A stretch of DNA of 64,000 bases from assembly GCA_021399435.1 (NCBI GenBank), contig JAJTUP010000024.1, positions 496,001-560,000 on the forward strand. Direction: 5' to 3'. The number at the start of each line of letters is the position of its first letter. The first letter of the stretch is position 1. The position numbers were made by a program, and so were the translations under genes. The DNA comes from Diaporthe sp. PMI_573. Lineage: Eukaryota > Ascomycota > Sordariomycetes > Diaporthales > Diaporthaceae. Under the pieces are notes generated by a model. That model was given only the letters and a program-made list of their open reading frames with translations. It did not search any database and was not told where the DNA came from. This document shows positions 10,304-20,056 of the stretch, piece after piece.

Positions 10304-10747
10304 ATGCACCGATGAGAAGGACCTTGGGGATGGACGGTGGCACCACCCCCTCACCAAGGGTTAGACCCTGACCGCCATCACTGCACACTTGGCCTCTGAC
10401 TAGGACTCGGAGAACAGTCAGAACGGGACAGTGAGCAGAAGGCGTTCTTGACGTGGTACATTGTTCATGCTACATAATTGCAATTCCTTCGATAACGGGA
10501 ATACTAAGTGGGTCGGATGCGTCACATTTGGGCACGGAAGATCCATGCCGTCGAGCTAAGCATCAAGCGGTTTGGATATTCAAAGGTCGGGAGACATGAT
10601 GTGGGCCTGGGATGAGAACGACCTTCTTTTATTCTCCTTGGGCCACTCTCGGGGTTCGAGAAGCCCGAGAAGGGAGCTGGGGTGGATGGCTGAGTAACAC
10701 CGATAGACACAGCTTTCGAGCTTCCTCCTAGATGTGCATGTTGCCGC
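10304..10747. other. Intergenic, distal promoter side of thioredoxin
   Basis: 3' flank of the small secreted protein gene and upstream region of thioredoxin. Nothing else was recognised. Confidence 0.5.
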
Positions 10748-11074
10748 TCAGCAAGGGAACCCGTGAGACGGAATGGCAAAAGAGTAGCTCCCCCAGTCTC
10801 CCACCTGGCACCCCGTCGCTCCAGTCGCCAGGTACTTGGTCTCCTCTCCGCACTGGCCGTCCGCGAACAGGTACAAGCACCAAAAGTTGTTGCCCTCAAA
10901 GTCGGCGCTGTGCACCGTCTGCTCGAAAGAGTAGCAGGTGAAGTTTACGCCGTCGGACCCGTTCTCGTACACTGTGGTCGCGGTGTCGCAGCTGTCTGAG
11001 GAATAGCCGGTGAGAGACCAGTCCACTGCTGACGCAGCGGGGAGCACGGTGGCGAGCAGGGCTATAGCCTTCAT
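10748..11074 (-). CDS. Small secreted cysteine-rich protein
   Basis: Intronless, 108 aa, ATG at 11074. A signal peptide MKAIALLATVLPAASA is followed by a mature part of about 92 residues starting VDWSLTGYSSDSC. It has six cysteines (DSC, FTC, FWC, GQC, TGC and the C-terminal FPC), enough for three disulfides, and one N-glycosylation sequon at NFT. No enzymatic motif was seen. Size, secretion and Cys content match the loose class of fungal small secreted proteins, which includes candidate effectors and surface proteins; no specific function can be assigned. A TATAAA-like box (11272-11277, minus strand) lies about 200 bp upstream. Confidence 0.75.
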   Translation of the reverse strand: MKAIALLATVLPAASAVDWSLTGYSSDSCDTATTVYENGSDGVNFTCYSFEQTVHSADFEGNNFWCLYLFADGQCGEETKYLATGATGCQVGDWGSYSFAIPSHGFPC

Positions 11075-12231
11075 GGTCGATTGTGTTGGCTCTTGGATTC
11101 TCAGTAAATTCTAATGAGTGGCTGCGAACCTGAACACATCGTTAGTGGGTATTGTGGATTAGTTGGCATGGGCTGTACCTGTAAATCAAGACCAATGTTG
11201 AACCTCGAGATGATGATTATGGGTGGGGCTTGGCGATCTGGCGAGGAACAGATGCCGGTGCAGGATCCTTCTTTATACTTTGCCAGTGATACTGACCAAG
11301 CTTGTTCTATGAGTAATCGTGGTGAGACCGCCGAAACGGAGCCATGGAGAAAACAGTCGATTATACCGGGTATGAGCTGAGAGAATGCAACGTTGGACTC
11401 AAAAGGCATAAAGCTGACTGAAGCGCTCGTATTCTCGATTCCCAGTCAGCAGGACCGGAATCCATAGCGTATGTCAAACTGGCCACTCACATGCGGATCT
11501 TGCATGATCAACAAAGCTACATGGCATAGTCAGCTCAATCACCTCTTCAAAGATTTAGCCCCCGGCCCCTTTCTTGGTTATAGTTCTTAAAGGTTACCTG
11601 TAATAGCCCTGTCGTCGGGTTGTGGTATTCGTCCTATAGCGTGCTTCCCAGGCGTCCAGGTCGAGCTGAAGGATGAGGCAACTTGAACTAGGTGTAAATC
11701 TTGCCTCGAATTGGGTGAGCTGAATTCCATATGCTTACTGGTTGCTTCTCCACATGTGTACATATACGATTTGAACGATCAAAATGTCAGCTGACAGGCT
11801 GTGGTACCATAAACTACCTGGAGCTGACTTTCGATTTTTGCCCGCTTTTAAACTCACATGAGACATTATCGAGGGAGCCGATTAGATTCTTACACACCCA
11901 GTTTTCTTTGTCCTGGGTGTTGCTTGGCACTGTGAATGTCGATAGAATGCTACATGTATATGTACCGGTTAGTGACCATAATACATCGACCTAATGCTAT
12001 ACGGAAAGGCGAGAATATAATTGATTGAAGTTTTTCTTTCCAAGCTAAATCCATAATCATATTCATAACTAGCTTCCGTTATCTGGAGACTTCTTAAATG
12101 CCATTCTAGCGACTTCAGATCTGCCCTTGCAGAGACTCGCAATATCGCCAGCGGATACCTCTTGACAAGAAGCCATGTACTCCCCAGTCTCACCGACCTT
12201 ATTCACGAATCCACTTCTCTCCACGATATCA
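11075..12231. other. Intergenic
   Basis: Promoter side of the small secreted protein gene, then unassigned sequence. A minus-strand stretch about 12070-12225 reads somewhat protein-like (ASCQEVSAGDIASLCKGRSE) in a frame shifted from the neighbouring hypothetical gene; it may be that gene's displaced 3' part. Confidence 0.35.
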
Positions 12232-12625
12232 CTACCAAAAGCGTGATATTGCCTTCAGATCAAGCACCCTAGCAGCATTGAACCTTCGCCAGATCCGTAT
12301 CTGCAGCTCCGTAACCACGAATGAATCAACAACCATTCCATGCGAGGGCAAATTTGATAAACTCTGCGGTCGAGATTTCCAGTTTGTTGACCACCTTGGT
12401 CTTGACCCATCATACACGATCCACGCCACCGCGTTGAGCTCATGAGAAGTTGTCATAAACAGGCTGTCGACGTAAGCGACAGCAGATACGAATCTGAGTA
12501 GCCACAAGCGCCATTATCCGATATTCCTAAATGACCCCAAGGACATAATTTGACACTCACTGAAGGCTTTCAAGGTCGTTTTCCCATCCAGGGGGCTTTT
12601 GTGCACCGGGTTCTCCAAGAGCCAT
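12232..12625 (-). CDS. Hypothetical protein, possibly decayed
   Basis: Exons are 12561-12625 and 12232-12493, with a 67-nt intron (gtgagt...actcag). The predicted product is 108 aa, starting MALGEPGAQKPPGWENDLES and continuing SAVAYVDSLFMTTSHELNAV. The family is not recognised. The reading frame closes at 12232, but coding-like sequence resumes just downstream in another frame (SGFVNKVGETGEYMASCQEV, about 12070-12225). This suggests a frameshift or an unrecognised intron and an originally longer protein. The splice signals are good, but no domain, signal peptide or membrane segment supports a function. Confidence 0.35.
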
Positions 12626-13488
12626 GTGAACTGCGTGCTGAGCGAGTGTGCGCTGTGATTTCCGCACATGCGTTCTCTGCAATTCAGGTAAACGGATCCT
12701 GAATCCCTCTTCTGTGAGACAGTGCTAAGAAGGCAATGCTTTCATCAAAGGCGTGCCGTACTGGGCATGTAGCCATGGCCAAGGCTGTTCGATGCTGAGC
12801 TCTTTTGCTGCCATATTTGAGTGGTCACGACGCAAAAGAAGACAAGCCTTTGGGAATAGATAGAGATTCTGTCAGTAATGATTTTCTTTGGTAAGTCTAG
12901 ACAAAATACAAAATTGAGATCGGGTCCGGTCCCCATGGTACTATAGGTCCGCTCGCCAGATACATTTGGACATAAATGCTTCAATATATTGAGTCACCTT
13001 TGCGGAAATGAACCGAGCGTTGTGAAATATCAGACTACATCTAATGGAATGATTCAAGCTAGATACTCTACATCGGAATCAATTCTGAGCGCTTGAGCAC
13101 CATCTTGCTGCTCCTATTGGCATAGTGGTGGTCGTACTACTGGGCGAGAACCTGCACATGCAAGTCACTAGACTTTTGGCCTATCAAGTTGAATATTAAT
13201 TGGACCACGTCGCAGTGGCCGAGAAATTGCACATGCCAGGCGGCTGGCCATTGCAGGCGCGGAAGTCGCCTAGGTATCTTGATTAGGAAGTCACCGATCT
13301 TCTACCGACCTGAGATCCTCAGTGATGGTTGAGAGATGCGGGGAAGGTGTGAATGTCTCTCAAATATATAAATCATGCGATATTCGAGAGCATTGAAAAC
13401 ATGTCGAGCGTTCGTGCATACCCACAAACCTCCAGTGCAGCATCCCATCCATCATTTACAAATTCGGTTTGCTCGTCTTTGGGTCACA
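12626..13488. other. Intergenic; TATA-like box
   Basis: No gene was seen. A tatataaa box at 13365-13372 lies 117 bp upstream of the small plus-strand gene at 13489 and is a plausible core promoter. Confidence 0.4.
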
Positions 13489-13976
13489 ATGACTCGGAAG
13501 GAGGTCAACGTATCTGCGCATATCATTGTTGAGCTAGAACGCGATACCAACCGCCTTATTCTGCAATTTGTAGAACCAGACGATGCTCGGGTCCTTTGCT
13601 TAAGACCAGCGGATGGACCCACGACCAAACTGACACCTCTCAATGTCATCGTCAAGTGGAAACGACGTTGACAAGCTCCTTCGAATGTCATCGTCAGCGG
13701 GAAGCGACGGTGACAGGCTCTTCGACCTCGCATGAAAAGTTCAAGTTGGGTTTCAGCAAACAAGATTCTGCCGAGGCCTGGGCGAAGGAATCCGAGGGGA
13801 TTTGGAAATTTGAGGGCCCACTCAGTGTTTCTATTCTAGTCTTCTGGGATCGTAAGAATTTCCGAGCTAAACTTGGAAGTCATCTGCCACCAAAGACGGA
13901 CAACGTCAAGGAAAAATTGAACGTTTATTTTCGACAAGCCAAAAGAAAACCAAATAAGGAGGATCAAGGTGATTGA
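13489..13976 (+). CDS. Hypothetical small basic protein
   Basis: Exons are 13489-13666 and 13717-13976, joined by a 50-nt segment (gttgac...tgacag), giving 145 aa. It starts MTRKEVNVSAHIIVELERDT, then FVEPDDARVLCLRP, then HEKFKLGFSKQDSAEAWAKE, and ends in a Lys-rich tail (YFRQAKRKPNKEDQGD). The family is not recognised. The putative intron spans the junction of a 42-bp direct duplication and has a weak donor. The alternative is that the duplication itself broke the frame: both copies end in the same in-frame TGA. The TATA-like box upstream and protein-like composition on both sides argue for a real or recently real gene. It lies about 440 bp from the Fot1-type transposon. Confidence 0.4.
13642..13724. 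repeat. 42-bp direct duplication
   Basis: Copies start at 13642 and 13684, each beginning aatgtcatcgtca and passing through cgacgttgaca or cgacggtgaca. The unit is 14 codons long, so the frame is kept, and both copies encode NVIV..KRR followed by TGA. Confidence 0.75.
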
Positions 13977-14419
13977 AAGGCACCAGCTCGCGGGGAGGGA
14001 TAATCGAGTATAATGGTACGAGGTTTGGTGCTTGCATTTTTGCGTACACGGGTCGAATCCCGGCCTCGGGAATGAAGGTGGCCAACAGTGCTCTCAGGGG
14101 AGATTATAATCGTCTCATCATTAAATTGTCTTCTAAGCTTATGATTTGACTTTGGTGTTTGCACCCCACAGACGCTTGAAGTTCCCGATCGCTTCGTCGT
14201 CGATTATGTTGTGTGGAAATCGTCTTTGCGTACCCGAGATGCACCAGAACCTGCCCAGATGCTTCCATCGTGCTCCCAGGAGCTCATACCACACGATCCT
14301 GGTCCCAGATACATCCAAAGAGGGAGTAGAGAATAGGTACGTGGTTTCGTTTTTAATCCGTGTACGTACGCTTCTTAAGCAGTATGTAGGCGGTCCCTTC
14401 ATACAGTGGTAAACGCTTA
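13977..14419. other. Left flank of the transposon
   Basis: Unassigned sequence. It holds a tRNA B-box-like gggtcgaatcccgg at about 14049-14062 and an A-box-like gagtataatgg, but the arms do not pair as a tRNA. The final TA (14418-14419) is the transposon target-site duplication. Confidence 0.35.
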
Positions 14420-14462
14420 ACGTCCCCGGCCCGGCTTCCGCCCCCCCCCTGATTCCGCCCCC
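14420..14462 (+). repeat. Left TIR of the pogo/Fot1 element
   Basis: A 43-bp terminal inverted repeat, identical to the right copy when reverse-complemented, including the length of the nine-C homopolymer. Confidence 0.93.
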
Positions 14463-14504
14463 CCCCACATCCGCGTTCACGCGTGTACGCGTCTGCCCCC
14501 ACCC

Positions 14505-14512
14505 TATATAAA
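14505..14512 (+). promoter_or_regulatory. TATA box of the transposase gene
   Basis: tatataaa about 70 bp upstream of the transposase ATG, inside the element and just after the left TIR. It gives the transposon its own core promoter. Confidence 0.55.
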
Positions 14513-14581
14513 CTCAACCATATCTTTCCGAGAGAATTTTTTCTGGTCACCAAACTTCTTCCAAGCATCAACCTAGTCATC

Positions 14582-16222
14582 ATGAAGCCCTATGGGGAAG
14601 CCGAGATCCATGACGCCCTTGTTGCGTGCAGGGATGGAATGCCCGTCAAGCAGGCTTGCAGGACCTGGCATATCCCCCGTTCCACACTTCGCGATCGCCT
14701 CGCCGGCGCGCAAAGTCAGCGCGTTTCTCACGAACCTCAGAGGCCTCTTTCTGATGATCAGGAGGATCGATTGGCCCTATTCCTTATCAACCAAAGCAGC
14801 TTGGGCCATGCGTTAACTCGCTGGGAAACGAGGGCTCTGGCAGCCCGAATGGCCTCGTCGGGGAAGGAGGTCGCTCCTCTCGGAAGGAAGTGGCTGAGGG
14901 CCTTCCTCCTTCGTCACCCTATCCTCCAAAGCCGTAAGTACCAGCGCGTTGAGGCTAAACGGCTAAGGGCAGCTACCAAAAAGAACGTTGGGTCGTGGTT
15001 TGACTTCATGCAGTTGCCTATCGTGAAGGCAATTAAGCCGGCCAACCGATGGAATGCCGACGAGGGCGGGCTGATGGAGGGCAAGTCCGAGAAGGCGCTC
15101 ACGATCGGCTATTCGGAAGGAAGCCAGCTTCTTCAGAAGGACTTTAATTCGAGAGCGTGGACCTCCTTCCTTGAGTGTATCTCCGCCACGGGCAAGTTCC
15201 TCGTCCCACTCGTTATTTTTAAGGGACTCAGCATTCAGCAGCAGTGGTTTCCTATCGCCCTTGAAGATCACGAGGGCTGGCAGTTCACGGCGACGAAGAA
15301 GGGGTGGATGGAGGAACCTATTGCTATCCACTGGCTTCGGAAGGTCTTCCTTCCTCAAACAGTACCAGAGGACCCATTAGAATGGCGCCTTCTCGTAATC
15401 GATGGGCACCATACACATACAACGGTCGAGTTTATGTGGGAATGCTTCTCGAATAAGGTGTATATCGTTTTTTTGCCCGCCCATACTTCGCATATGCTGC
15501 AACCGCTCGATGTGGCGATCTTCGGCCCTCTAAAGCTCGCATTTAAGAAGCATCTCGATCACCAGGGAGGGCACGATTCGTCAACAGTCGTGGCAAAGAA
15601 ACGGTTTCTTTATTGCTATCACAAGGCTCGAATTAACACTTTAACGGAAGCAAATATACGTTCTGGCTGGCGGGCGACTGGTCTCTGGCCAGTGTCTAAG
15701 CATAGGGCACTCGGAAGCCACTTTATCGCCGATAATCGCGAGAAGGAAGCGAGATCGTTGGAATCTGGCGGTACCAATAGCTCCAGCAGCCATTTCTGCA
15801 CTGATAAGTGTTTTTGTCGGCCTCGAGGGACCATTTTTGCGACCCCTAAGCGATCTCAAGACCTAAGGGGTATGGTGGCTCGGTATGCCCGTCAGAAGAA
15901 TCTCAGCCCCACATCACGACTCCTCTTCAGGAAAATCCTCAAAAGTTGGGACCAGATAGACGTCGATCTGACGATGTCCTCACAAAAAGCCCGAGAGTTG
16001 GAAGCCCAGATTGAAGCCAGTAGGGTAGTCCGAAGGAAGAAGGTTCAACTTGACCCGAATGAACTTTTCGCCGATATCGAGGCCATTCGGAGGACTCAGA
16101 TTGAAGCGGGGGTGGTATCAGAAGAAAGCGACGCTTCAGAAGAGTCGGAAACACCATCGGAAGCGAGGTCAACTATCGTGGTGGCGGCGTCGTCGGCGAC
16201 GAGGCGAAGGGGGCGGTCGTGA
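14582..16222 (+). CDS. Transposase, pogo/Fot1 family (DDD)
   Basis: 546 aa, no intron. The start at 14582 directly precedes MKPYGEAEI; a frame-compatible upstream ATG at 14483 would read through the TATA box and is unlikely. The N-terminus has a psq-type helix-turn-helix (VACRDGMPVKQACRTWHIP) and then a CENP-B-type DNA-binding half (WETRALAARM, GRKWLRAFLLRHP). The catalytic core shows the three expected acidic residues: NADEGG, VIDGHHTH, and LQPLDVAIFGPLK after PAHTSHM. The C-terminus has a short Cys cluster (CTDKCFC) and a coiled, charged tail typical of fungal Fot1 relatives. The frame is intact, so the protein is probably active and would bind the 43-bp TIRs and cut at TA. Confidence 0.92.
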   Translation: MKPYGEAEIHDALVACRDGMPVKQACRTWHIPRSTLRDRLAGAQSQRVSHEPQRPLSDDQEDRLALFLINQSSLGHALTRWETRALAARMASSGKEVAPLGRKWLRAFLLRHPILQSRKYQRVEAKRLRAATKKNVGSWFDFMQLPIVKAIKPANRWNADEGGLMEGKSEKALTIGYSEGSQLLQKDFNSRAWTSFLECISATGKFLVPLVIFKGLSIQQQWFPIALEDHEGWQFTATKKGWMEEPIAIHWLRKVFLPQTVPEDPLEWRLLVIDGHHTHTTVEFMWECFSNKVYIVFLPAHTSHMLQPLDVAIFGPLKLAFKKHLDHQGGHDSSTVVAKKRFLYCYHKARINTLTEANIRSGWRATGLWPVSKHRALGSHFIADNREKEARSLESGGTNSSSSHFCTDKCFCRPRGTIFATPKRSQDLRGMVARYARQKNLSPTSRLLFRKILKSWDQIDVDLTMSSQKARELEAQIEASRVVRRKKVQLDPNELFADIEAIRRTQIEAGVVSEESDASEESETPSEARSTIVVAASSATRRRGRS

Positions 16223-16227
16223 GGGAA

Positions 16228-16270
16228 GGGGGCGGAATCAGGGGGGGGGCGGAAGCCGGGCCGGGGACGT
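16228..16270 (-). repeat. Right TIR of the pogo/Fot1 element
   Basis: Inverted copy of 14420-14462, ending ccggggacgt before the TA duplication. It starts six bases after the transposase stop. Confidence 0.93.
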
Positions 16271-16353
16271 TAATCACTTTCCAAGACCACCCAAACAAAG
16301 ACCATGAACTTTGCGGTCAATCTTTCGTAGACTACGGCTACACCCATGCCCAA

Positions 16354-18008
16354 CTAGAAAAACGAAGCAATCGCAAAAATCAATCTGTGAATCAAATGAG
16401 CAATTGCAAAGACAATGTTGTCAATGTAAGATAGAACAGTGTAGTATAGCACCATGATCCTGCTGAAGATTTGTGGAACCCAGTTCAAGCCCTTAACGGG
16501 GCCGGGATTCAATACCTTGCGGCTGTCGACAATTGCGAATCGCAGAGAATCATAATACCTGTGGGGAACTAAAGAGAAGGATATTAGCAAGCCAGCTCGT
16601 GCTTGAAATCCACCTGGGCCTTTGACTTACGATGATCCAACACCATTATCAGACTTGGGATCAGGTATAAAATACTGTAGATAGGGTAGCGTTTCGGGTT
16701 CTTCTTGTCAATTTCAGTCGGTATCTGCTCGGGGCCCTTGTAAGGCCAGATGTGGACACTTGTGTCGATGTGATGGAAGTCCCGCTGCTTACGCTGAAGC
16801 GTAGTCGGAGGCACCTGGGGGACGAGGTCATGGTTGTTCACGATGCGCCAAGACCGACCTCGTTGCACATTGACGAGCGTGGTATTCAGCCGGGCCCATT
16901 CGTTAGAGCCGATGCGCGGGGCCCCGAAGGTGTATTCGTCGCCCATCATCATCTCCCCAGGGCCGGGGTTCGACGGTGCGACATCGATCAGAAGTTGTGT
17001 GTAACAGAGCGTCGAGTAAGAGGCCCCGAGGGAGTGGCCTGTGACGTGCGCAGGAACTGCCCGGCCGCTTGTGTTTGGTAACTTGGCGGCAGCAAGCCGC
17101 GTCGCCGTAAGGATCTGCTGGTACGGGACTCCCTTGCCGGGGAAATTTCCAAAGAGACTCGTATACACCCCTTGTGACACGGGGACCCGCGTGCCGCCGA
17201 AATATTCCTGAGCGGCGGGGGTCAGCTGATAGTTGAAGTCCACGGCCCATTCCTTGAGATTGACGGGGCTGGTGCCCTTGAATGCGATGCCGATGAAGGG
17301 CTTGTCTGACTGCTGTTCAGTCGTGAAGAACATGCCGCAGTACGGGCCGTCATAGCGAGGGCTTCCGTTGGGGGAGAGGTCGCACAGGTCGCAGAGCGGG
17401 AGGAAACGCATGCCCCAGACTTGAGCGAGCTTGTCGATCTCGCTGTGGGCCGCGAGGTACAAGTCGACGGCATCCGAGGCGAGTCCCTGTGGGCCTCCGT
17501 CTTTGGAGTTCCTGTACATCGCCCAGGCATCCGTGTGTGCTTGCACGTCTCGTAGATACATTCCCATACTCTCCATAAATGGCAAGAATGTGGTCGCCCA
17601 GTGGATGTCTCCTTTGCCTCCAAAGACCTGTCGTCGTTTGGCTGCGTCGATGGTTTCCATGTTGTCCTCGCTCCACCTTGTGAAAAGTTTCAAGGTGAAA
17701 CCGAAGTCCAATATGCGAGGGGCGCCGAGCATGCCTCCTATTTCTCCAATCCATGTTACGAAGGTCTTTGTAACCCAAAACCTGAGTCTAGCCCAGAATC
17801 CTGAAGGTTTCGTCGTCTCATTTAAGGAAGAGGTGACTGCCCAAGCAAGTTTCTGTAACTCCGTCTTCTCGACCTGGGGACCTGGAGCTGACTGTGGAGG
17901 CGGCGTTGGTGGAGGAGGCGGTGGCTCGAAAAGCGACAGTCGTTCCAGGTTTCTCTTGGCCTGGTCACGAAGAATATTCTCGTAGAGATCACTGGCTAGG
18001 CCCGGCAT
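16354..18008 (-). CDS. Class 3 lipase with C-terminal membrane helices
   Basis: Exons are 16631-18008 and 16354-16568, with a 62-nt intron (gtaagt...ctttag). The product is 530 aa. The ATG at 18008 is the first in frame; the open stretch upstream has none and may be a spliced 5' UTR (a good acceptor aattgcag lies at about 18070). A Pro-rich N-terminal segment (PPPPPPTPPPQ) precedes an alpha/beta-hydrolase domain with the nucleophile elbow GHSLG (Ser326), a likely Asp394 in NNHDLVPQVPP and His in the HHIDTSVHIW segment. The second exon adds two hydrophobic helices near the C-terminus (IFSRIMVLYYTVLSYI, IVFAIAHLIHRLIFAIASFF), so the enzyme is probably membrane-bound. Expected activity is acylglycerol or phospholipid ester hydrolysis; substrate is unknown. 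A Fot1-type transposon lies 84 bp downstream. Confidence 0.87.
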
Positions 18009-20056
18009 GGTGAACTTGTAATTGTTCTTGTAGTAATACGGTATGTAAAAGAGTCTCCTTTTCAAAAAAGCTGCAATTGAAATTTGTTACAGGAGGCAAA
18101 AGCCAAAAATGGGCAGAAACTTCGGCTGGGAATCGCTCATGGTGTGGCATTTAATAGTAGCATTGCCCCCCGCAGTTCATTCACATGCCATAGCCGTCAT
18201 ACCCGAACACCGCGTTTAGTGTATGCCCCCGGTCCGATCACGATAGGCGTATCTTATTGACAGGAAAGCTGAATATTGGAGAAGCAGCATTCATGTGACA
18301 GCACGTGAAGATGGAGAGTGTGCATAGAAACGGACCTTATTGCCTGAGTCTCAAAATTTGATAAAATTTTCTACATATGATTAGACTCAAAGCAAATACA
18401 AAGAAAGCATTCATACTAGAGGAAGTGATAATGTCAGTTCTTTGTCACCCATGCAATATGGCGCCAAACCCATCCGCGGGTACTAAGGGATCATCGGGCT
18501 CGGGCCGTTCGCTTAAAGAAGTGACAAGGCGAGGATCAGCAACTTTTGCCGGGATACAGCATTGAAGTCTGAGACAGGATCAATATGATCTGCTGTGTCT
18601 TCCCATAATTAAGCACTCGAGATATGCCTTTACAAACAGCCATCTAAGCCTGCCGATGGACATCAGATTGGAACAATGGGTCTATTGTTCTGCTAAAGTC
18701 ATGTCAAGAGACCTCGAACACTACGAACAGCCTCTAGAATTACAGGAATTCCGGGTTGGAACCCCTAAAATCTGGGAACTTCTCCGGAGCTTGGCTGAGA
18801 AACCCTGCTCACCAAGGTGAAGGATTGGCAGCCGTGGGGAATCAGCCGTTCCGCGCTGTAGGGTCTTGTTCCTGATTTGTTCTGCTATGATGCTTGATAG
18901 CAAGGAAAGAACCCTTTAGCCCCTGAAGATTCTGTGCTGGAGTAGACATGAAGACTATGCTGGGGATAGTAATCGCCAAATGAGACATACAGCTCGAATA
19001 CCCCACAAGTTGTGCTTTTACACTTGCAGTCCTTCCTCTATCTTTGAAGAAGCCAGGTGACTGAGTAGTTCCTATCCACACTCCATTCCCTATGGGTTGT
19101 GAGCCCCAGCTCCCATTGTCCCGGACTCAAGCCCGTCGGTACGATGGACAACTGGACCAACAACTATGTAAGGGGCTATAGAAGTTTGGCTGATCTAGAT
19201 TTCTTGGTATTATTAAGATGAGCAAGGCTCTCATCAATTACAGCACCCTACAGCCCCTATTAGACCGCAGCTTTGGTATAGCTTTGCACTTGTAAGTTGT
19301 CCTGCTGGCCCTAGTCTTCTGTACTAGATTCATATAATGCGCAAGAGATGTATTCAAATTTCTGTCTGGACGTAATGCTTCCTCAAGACTCACGATGTAA
19401 TCTGAACATCACTCTGGTATCAAAGCGGTGATTTCAACACTGATTTCGCATCTGACTGCAATACATTTTCCATCCGATGAAGTTTGGAAGGCTATTCAAA
19501 GAAGAACTGAAAAGGCACCTGTAACTATCTTCAGAGGCCTGGCCAAGCTCCTGCAATTGGTATACCAGATATCATTATTGAAAGCGATGATTGAGCGTGG
19601 CCATATCTTGTACGGAAATCCTGGACAGCACAAAATTCAGAGCTCTCATGGAAGTAATACGAAAGTAATACGCTGGTAATGTTGGAATGCTAACAGAAAG
19701 TGGCGACGATAAGCAGTGTTGTAGTTGTGTTGTTAGCCGCTTCTAATCGGCTGTCGGCGAGCACCGTGGGGCCAAGACCGTCCGAGGAAACGGTGCTGCC
19801 AAAAGAGGTTAGAGAAGCTAGGATCATGGGGCAGTTATCACAGGCACCTCCCTCTTACGGCACACGCGCCGGCGGGCCATCGTCTCATCGACTCATGCGG
19901 AGGACATTTCCAATCCTCGGGGTTCACGTTTAACATTTTGCGACGCTCTGTGCAAAAGACCCTCGGAGTCGTTGAAAAAGAACTACAACAACACCAAGAA
20001 GCATCACGATCTTACTTTTTGTTCTAGTAAATATTGTTATCAGGAAAGTTGCCAAG
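18009..20056. other. 2-kb divergent intergenic region with possible copia relic
   Basis: Promoter side of both the lipase and the dioxygenase. At 19415-19426 tggtatcaaagc resembles the copia-type primer-binding site and directly follows catcactc, as an LTR end (CA) plus spacer would. About 85 codons of protein-like frame follow (LAKLLQLVYQISLLKAMIER), and a tgttggaatg motif typical of copia LTR starts occurs at 19680. No full LTR pair was seen. The rest holds nothing recognised. Confidence 0.3.

Larger units (their letters stand above)
14420..16270 (+). mobile_element. Complete pogo/Fot1-type (Tc1-mariner) DNA transposon, 1851 bp
   Basis: Perfect 43-bp inverted repeats (14420-14462 and 16228-16270) begin acgtccccggcccggcttcc and contain a run of nine C followed by tgattccgccccc. 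They are flanked by TA dinucleotides (14418-14419 and 16271-16272), the expected target duplication. The interior carries one uninterrupted transposase gene. Identical ends, an open frame and no excess of C-to-T changes imply a recent insertion not hit by repeat-induced point mutation. The element ends 84 bp from the 3' end of the lipase gene. Confidence 0.93.

Noticed and set aside
14010..14075. tRNA-like A box (gagtataatgg) and B box (gggtcgaatcccgg)
   Set aside because: Acceptor and T stems do not pair properly and the T54 position is wrong; best seen as a degenerate or chance match.
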